Origin: Winogradskyella flava
GTDB taxonomy: Bacteria > Bacteroidota > Bacteroidia > Flavobacteriales > Flavobacteriaceae
NCBI RefSeq assembly: GCF_014243395.1
Contig: NZ_JACLCP010000003.1
Location: 248,001 to 312,000 of the forward strand
Length of the DNA stretch: 64,000 bases
Reading direction: 5' to 3'
The notes below the pieces were generated by a model. It was not told the origin of the DNA and did no database searches. It saw nothing but the letters and a program-made list of their open reading frames with translations. Shown in pieces: positions 60,648 to 64,000 of the stretch. The position numbers were made by a program, and so were the translations under genes. Each line of letters opens with the position of its first letter. Within the stretch, counting starts at the first letter, position 1.

Positions 60648-61349
60648 TTATTTTATAATTTCTACTTTCCTGATATAGACGTTATCCAATGGCCAATCAC
60701 CATCATCAGTCTCGACTGCATTGATTTTATCGACAACGTCCATACCAGAAATCACCTCGCCAAAAACTGTATAGTCCTTATCTAAATATTTTGCGCCTCC
60801 AGGACGATGAATAATAAAGAATTGAAAAGGCGATGCTAATTTATAAGCATTTTCTATCTCGCTACTTGGCATGGAGATAGCACCTCGCTTATGCGTATAG
60901 CCTCTCTTGGTATCTGGAGGCAATAAATATTTACCAATTTTGCGTCGTTTTTTATATAAATCTACTCCATCGCTACTGCCACCTTGTATCACAAAGTTCT
61001 TCACCACTCTGTAGAACTGCGTGCCGTCAAAATATTTGCGTTTGGTTAGATAAATGAAATTGGCACGATGGAACTTTGTTTTATGGTAGAGTAAGATATC
61101 GATATCTCCAAAGTCCGTTATGATACGTACTTTATTTTCCTTATGTTCTTCAGAGTACTCCAAAAAGAATTCCATGGCGTTGTCGTTAGTTAGTAACGGA
61201 AATTCAGATGTACGTTGCTTTTTTGGAACTTCTTTTGCATTTTCGACAAGTGTATCTTTTTGTTTGGAGGTATTTGTTTGTTTTGAAGTTTGCTTATCTT
61301 CACAATTCCATAAAATTAAAACGAGAATTACAACCAATCGAAATTTCAT
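60648..61349 (-). CDS. Cyclophilin-type peptidyl-prolyl isomerase, lipoprotein
   Basis: The 233-residue protein has a lipobox at Cys16 (LILWNC), a Lys/Thr-rich linker and a cyclophilin domain from about residue 75: F-x-R-A-N-F-I-Y-L-x-K-R-x-Y-F-D-G-T-x-F-Y-R-V-V-K-N-F-V-I-Q-G-G, R-G-A-I-S-M-P-S-S, then F-F-I and V-F-G-E-V-I-S-G-M-D-V-V-D-K-I. It would assist folding of exported proteins. It diverges from the Nudix gene with only two bases between the start codons. Confidence 0.93.
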   Translation of the reverse strand: MKFRLVVILVLILWNCEDKQTSKQTNTSKQKDTLVENAKEVPKKQRTSEFPLLTNDNAMEFFLEYSEEHKENKVRIITDFGDIDILLYHKTKFHRANFIYLTKRKYFDGTQFYRVVKNFVIQGGSSDGVDLYKKRRKIGKYLLPPDTKRGYTHKRGAISMPSSEIENAYKLASPFQFFIIHRPGGAKYLDKDYTVFGEVISGMDVVDKINAVETDDGDWPLDNVYIRKVEIIK

Positions 61350-61351
61350 AA

Positions 61352-61990
61352 ATGCTTTTTGATACGTTTTTAGAATCTGTCGTAAAAATAGAACATCTCA
61401 AACTTTTTGGTGAGATATCTCATGCCAAAATGTCTCCGCCTTACCGATTAGAGTTGGCTGAGCGTATGAAAGAAAAGGCTAAAACCGCTAAAAAAGCTGG
61501 TGTGTTGGCCTTGTTTTATCCAAAAACCGTGGAAACCCATTTAGTACTAATCCTTAGGAAGACTTATAAGGGTGTGCACTCTGCCCAAGTTGGATTTCCC
61601 GGAGGGAAGTATGAAGATGAAGATAAAGACTTAATGTTTACAGCACTTCGTGAGACCAAAGAGGAAGTTGGCGTGCCTGAGGATATGGTAAATGTGATTA
61701 AACAGATGTCACCTTTATATATTCCACCTAGTAATTTTATTGTACATCCTTATATGGGCATTTCTGAGATGACTCCTAAGTTTGTAAAACAAGATGAGGA
61801 AGTCGAAGCTATTATAGAGGTGAGGCTTCAAGATTTTTTGGATGATGCTAATTCTATAACTACAAAAGTATCCACCTCTTACAATGTTGAGGTCAATGTA
61901 CCAGCATTTCAATTAAATGGTCATATCGTTTGGGGAGCTACCGCCATGATGCTGGGTGAAGTAAAAGACTTGTTAAAACAAGTTTTATAG
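61352..61990 (+). CDS. Nudix hydrolase, CoA pyrophosphatase type
   Basis: The 212-residue protein has the CoA-type signature upstream and the Nudix box F-P-G-G-K-Y-E-D-E-D-x-x-L-M-F-T-A-L-R-E-T-K-E-E-V-G-V, with the REx2EE core. The UPF0035-like S-A-Q-V-G-F-P-G-G context points to CoA pyrophosphatases (NudL/YeaB). The start is kept because the F-x-x-F-L-x-x-V-x-K-I head belongs to the family in Flavobacteriaceae as I know it. Its promoter must lie inside the divergent cyclophilin gene. Confidence 0.92.
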   Translation: MLFDTFLESVVKIEHLKLFGEISHAKMSPPYRLELAERMKEKAKTAKKAGVLALFYPKTVETHLVLILRKTYKGVHSAQVGFPGGKYEDEDKDLMFTALRETKEEVGVPEDMVNVIKQMSPLYIPPSNFIVHPYMGISEMTPKFVKQDEEVEAIIEVRLQDFLDDANSITTKVSTSYNVEVNVPAFQLNGHIVWGATAMMLGEVKDLLKQVL

Positions 61991-62004
61991 CGCATCTTAT
62001 TTAT

Positions 62005-62012
62005 TACATTTG
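62005..62012 (+). promoter_or_regulatory. -7 promoter element for the acyltransferase gene
   Basis: TACATTTG matches TAnnTTTG, 37 bases before the ATG at 62050. No clear -33 element is present. Confidence 0.4.
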
Positions 62013-62049
62013 TCACTAACTGACTAATAAACTTTTTTGAACACTAACT

Positions 62050-62850
62050 ATGGGATTATTTAAAACCAATCCTTTTGGACATATACTTTGGGTAAAAAAA
62101 TGGCTCATAAGAATTTTAGGGCTTTTAACGCATAGACGTTTTAGAGGTTTCAATGATTTGCAAATTGAAGGTTCTGAAATTATTAAGAACCTACCCGAAA
62201 CCAACGTACTTTTTATTTCTAATCATCAAACCTATTTTGCGGATGTAATTGCCATGTTCCATGTGTTTAATGCTAGTCTGAGCGGTCGATTGGATAACAT
62301 TAAAAATGTGGGTTATCTCTGGAATCCAAAACTGAATATGTATTACGTTGCAGCGAAGGAGACTATGAAGTCTGGCTTAATTCCTAAGATATTCGCTTAT
62401 ACAGGTTCTATTAGTATCGAACGCACTTGGCGTTCTCAAGGAAAGGATGTGAACCGTCAAGTAAAAATGAGTGACATTACATCAATAAAGAAAGCTCTAG
62501 ACGATGGTTGGGTAGTGACATTTCCACAGGGGACAACAACACCTTTTAAGCCTATTAGGAAAGGTACCGCACATATTATTAAACAATATAGACCTTTGGT
62601 CGTCCCAATTGTAATTGACGGTTTTAGGCGCTCTTTTGATAAAAAAGGATTACGTATTAAAAAGAAAAATATCTATCAATCTTTTGAAGTTAAGCAGCCT
62701 TTGGAAATAGACTACGAAAATGAATCCATTGGGGAGATTGTGGAAAAGATCGAATATGCCATTGAGCAGCATCCCTCTTTCTTAAAAGTAATTCCTCAAG
62801 AAGAATTAGAGGAGAAAGAACGTTTAAATAAAGAGTTAAGGGATTGGTAG
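62050..62850 (+). CDS. 1-acyl-glycerol-3-phosphate acyltransferase family (PlsC-like)
   Basis: The 266-residue protein has the PlsC layout: an amphipathic N-terminus, motif I S-N-H59-Q-T-Y-F-A-D65, motif III F-P-Q-G-T-T-T-P-F (normally FPEGTRS) and a V-P-I-V-I-D-G-F motif IV. The spacing between His59 and Asp65 is five residues rather than four, and the FPEGTR core is altered, so this is a distinct subfamily. It probably acylates lysophosphatidate or a related lipid at the inner membrane. The stop is seven bases from the end of the convergent gene. Confidence 0.88.
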   Translation: MGLFKTNPFGHILWVKKWLIRILGLLTHRRFRGFNDLQIEGSEIIKNLPETNVLFISNHQTYFADVIAMFHVFNASLSGRLDNIKNVGYLWNPKLNMYYVAAKETMKSGLIPKIFAYTGSISIERTWRSQGKDVNRQVKMSDITSIKKALDDGWVVTFPQGTTTPFKPIRKGTAHIIKQYRPLVVPIVIDGFRRSFDKKGLRIKKKNIYQSFEVKQPLEIDYENESIGEIVEKIEYAIEQHPSFLKVIPQEELEEKERLNKELRDW

Positions 62851-62856
62851 TTTACT

Positions 62857-63885
62857 TTATACGGTTTTAGTTTTATAAATACGTTCAATTCGATTTTTGA
62901 ATTCCTGTTTGTTATCTACATGAAAAGCTATTAATGTAAATGGCTTTTTGACGCCATATAAACCTGTAAGTGTATGTTCTTTTTTCAATTTGATAATAAT
63001 GTTGTGACCTTCTAAATTTCCTAAGAACGATAATTTTCTTGTTGTTTTATTTATTTCAATGTCTTTTATGGACAATTCAATCGACTCAATATTATCAAAA
63101 CTTATGGCAGTTTCGTTCATAATGCCATAGCGCAGATAGAGCTTATCATTTTCAACTACAATTGGTCTTTTGGTCATTGATTTTAGAAAACCTAAAATTT
63201 GAATACCAGAATAAATACTTAATCCAGTTAAAATCCATGCAGCTACTGTACTCCACTTAATTAGTAGTAAGTGTATCGCGGCAGTTTCAATAGCGACTAA
63301 AAATATTAAAGCAGCCAGCAAACCAATGGTACCACTATTTTTATGATAAGAGAATTCATTAGGCTTTAATTCTCGTTTTTTCCAGTGAATAAACCCATAG
63401 TAAAACACTGCTATTTCGTTAACAACGGGAATGACAGCAGGTCTTGGTAGAATCTCAGCACATGTTGATTTTAAGGTCGAATAAAAATCTAAATTACTCT
63501 GCGATTTATTGGTTTTGTAAAGCTTTATCGTTTTTACTAAGTTGTAAATAACATATGATAAGACGGATAATTCAATAACTGGTAGTGCCCAAGTTTTAAA
63601 AAGATCCAAGTAATATTGATGCTCAACAGGAATAACGAAAGAGCCTAGAACTATGCCTAGAATAATAAACGGAACTACCGTTGTTTTGGGTATCGATGTT
63701 TTACGAATAAGCAAAAAATATATAAAAGGAACTGTAAGTAATAAATCTAGTATAACTGCAGTACTTAGAAAACTAGAATGTGTTTTAAAATATGAGGAAA
63801 ATGTCAGGGAAACCATGGCTAAGATAAGAAGCAATGGTACTCCAAATATGATTAGGCTTTTAGGGATATTTAGAAATCTATTCAT
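62857..63885 (-). CDS. Polytopic membrane protein with C-terminal cytoplasmic domain
   Basis: The 342-residue protein has about seven hydrophobic segments (about 13-30, 40-58, 67-86, 95-113, 185-205, 205-225 and a weak one near 230). A C-terminal beta-rich region of about 100 residues follows, with E-N-D-K-L-Y-L-R-Y-G-I-M-N-E and a PH-like alternation of strands. I do not recognise a named family with confidence. It lies 20 bases downstream of the partial gene at the right edge, so the two may form an operon. Confidence 0.72.
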   Translation of the reverse strand: MNRFLNIPKSLIIFGVPLLLILAMVSLTFSSYFKTHSSFLSTAVILDLLLTVPFIYFLLIRKTSIPKTTVVPFIILGIVLGSFVIPVEHQYYLDLFKTWALPVIELSVLSYVIYNLVKTIKLYKTNKSQSNLDFYSTLKSTCAEILPRPAVIPVVNEIAVFYYGFIHWKKRELKPNEFSYHKNSGTIGLLAALIFLVAIETAAIHLLLIKWSTVAAWILTGLSIYSGIQILGFLKSMTKRPIVVENDKLYLRYGIMNETAISFDNIESIELSIKDIEINKTTRKLSFLGNLEGHNIIIKLKKEHTLTGLYGVKKPFTLIAFHVDNKQEFKNRIERIYKTKTV

Positions 63886-63905
63886 GCTTAACTATGATTT
63901 ACTTC

Positions 63906-64000
63906 TTATACTTCAAGCTTTTTTAATTCATCATAGTTTCGGTTGAGACGCTTTAATAATATACCATACAGCAAATAGTAAAGACCATATGCAATAGCAA
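63906..64000 (-). CDS. C-terminal end of a membrane protein (window edge)
   Basis: The minus strand has an open frame from the right edge to a TAA at 63906-63908. It encodes about 30 residues: a hydrophobic Ala/Tyr/Leu-rich helix (AYGLYYLLYGILL) followed by a basic and polar tail ending in KKLEV. The rest of the gene lies outside the window. It reads as the last membrane helix and cytoplasmic tail of a membrane protein. The next gene starts 20 bases downstream. Confidence 0.55.
   Translation of the reverse strand, partial: AIAYGLYYLLYGILLKRLNRNYDELKKLEV

Overview
The window is AT-rich bacterial chromosome that reads as a member of the Flavobacteriaceae (Bacteroidota). Supporting signs are the -7 promoter element TAnnTTTG before several genes, weak or absent Shine-Dalgarno sites, and flavobacterial neighbourhoods such as parA-parB-DUF5683-dapB-lepB-wbqC and a MoxR/DUF58/DUF4129/DUF4350/SpoIIM/RDD cluster. 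Nothing in it looks like a prophage, insertion sequence or CRISPR array. Family calls come from reading motifs and lengths, not from database searches.

Layout. 1-5166 (minus): recF, a small lipoprotein, a DUF721/DciA-like protein, a CIA30-fold protein, a penicillin-acylase-family hydrolase and a truncated membrane protein. 5306-11807 (plus): a TPR membrane protein, ribH, two related micro-membrane proteins, mutL, two tandem rhomboid proteases and an endonuclease/exonuclease/phosphatase protein. 11799-17731 (minus): parA, parB, DUF5683, dapB, a four-helix-bundle gene, lepB, wbqC and DUF6122. 17874-27539 (minus): a two-module M16 protease; udk, a FtsB-like protein and both methylmalonyl-CoA mutase subunits; a cytochrome c and a soluble sugar dehydrogenase. 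A tRNA-Pro(UGG) with its own promoter and terminator lies at 27700-27774. 27982-31752 (plus): a TPR histidine kinase, a LuxR-type response regulator and two membrane or exported proteins. 31875-37899: a lipoprotein, a lone glycosyltransferase, trxB, a GIN-domain protein and a hybrid histidine kinase.

38052-43313 (minus) is a probable envelope-response cluster: DUF4870, then PadR, PspC, an NTF2-like protein, a GIN-domain (DUF2807) lipoprotein and a TraB/TIKI-like protein. 43481-47376 holds small orphan genes, a DUF4442 hotdog protein, an AIM24 protein, OxyR and DUF2141. 47507-53711 (minus) is the SpoIIM-DUF4013-like-DUF4129-DUF4350-MoxR-DUF58 operon, divergent from an RDD protein and a TRIC-type channel. 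55075-64000 carries hydrolases and peptidases, an AraC regulator, a cyclophilin, a CoA-type Nudix hydrolase, a PlsC-like acyltransferase and membrane proteins.

The best candidates for poorly described biology are the MoxR/SpoIIM/RDD cluster, the PadR/PspC/GIN cluster, a recurrent 12-base motif (ATCAATCAAAAA, minus-strand reading) between genes from 39.6 to 47 kb, a four-helix-bundle gene lodged in the par/dap/lep operon next to an 18-bp palindrome, and paired palindromes before the two-component operon. Several starts were moved from upstream TTG/GTG codons to internal ATGs, with reasons given in the entries.
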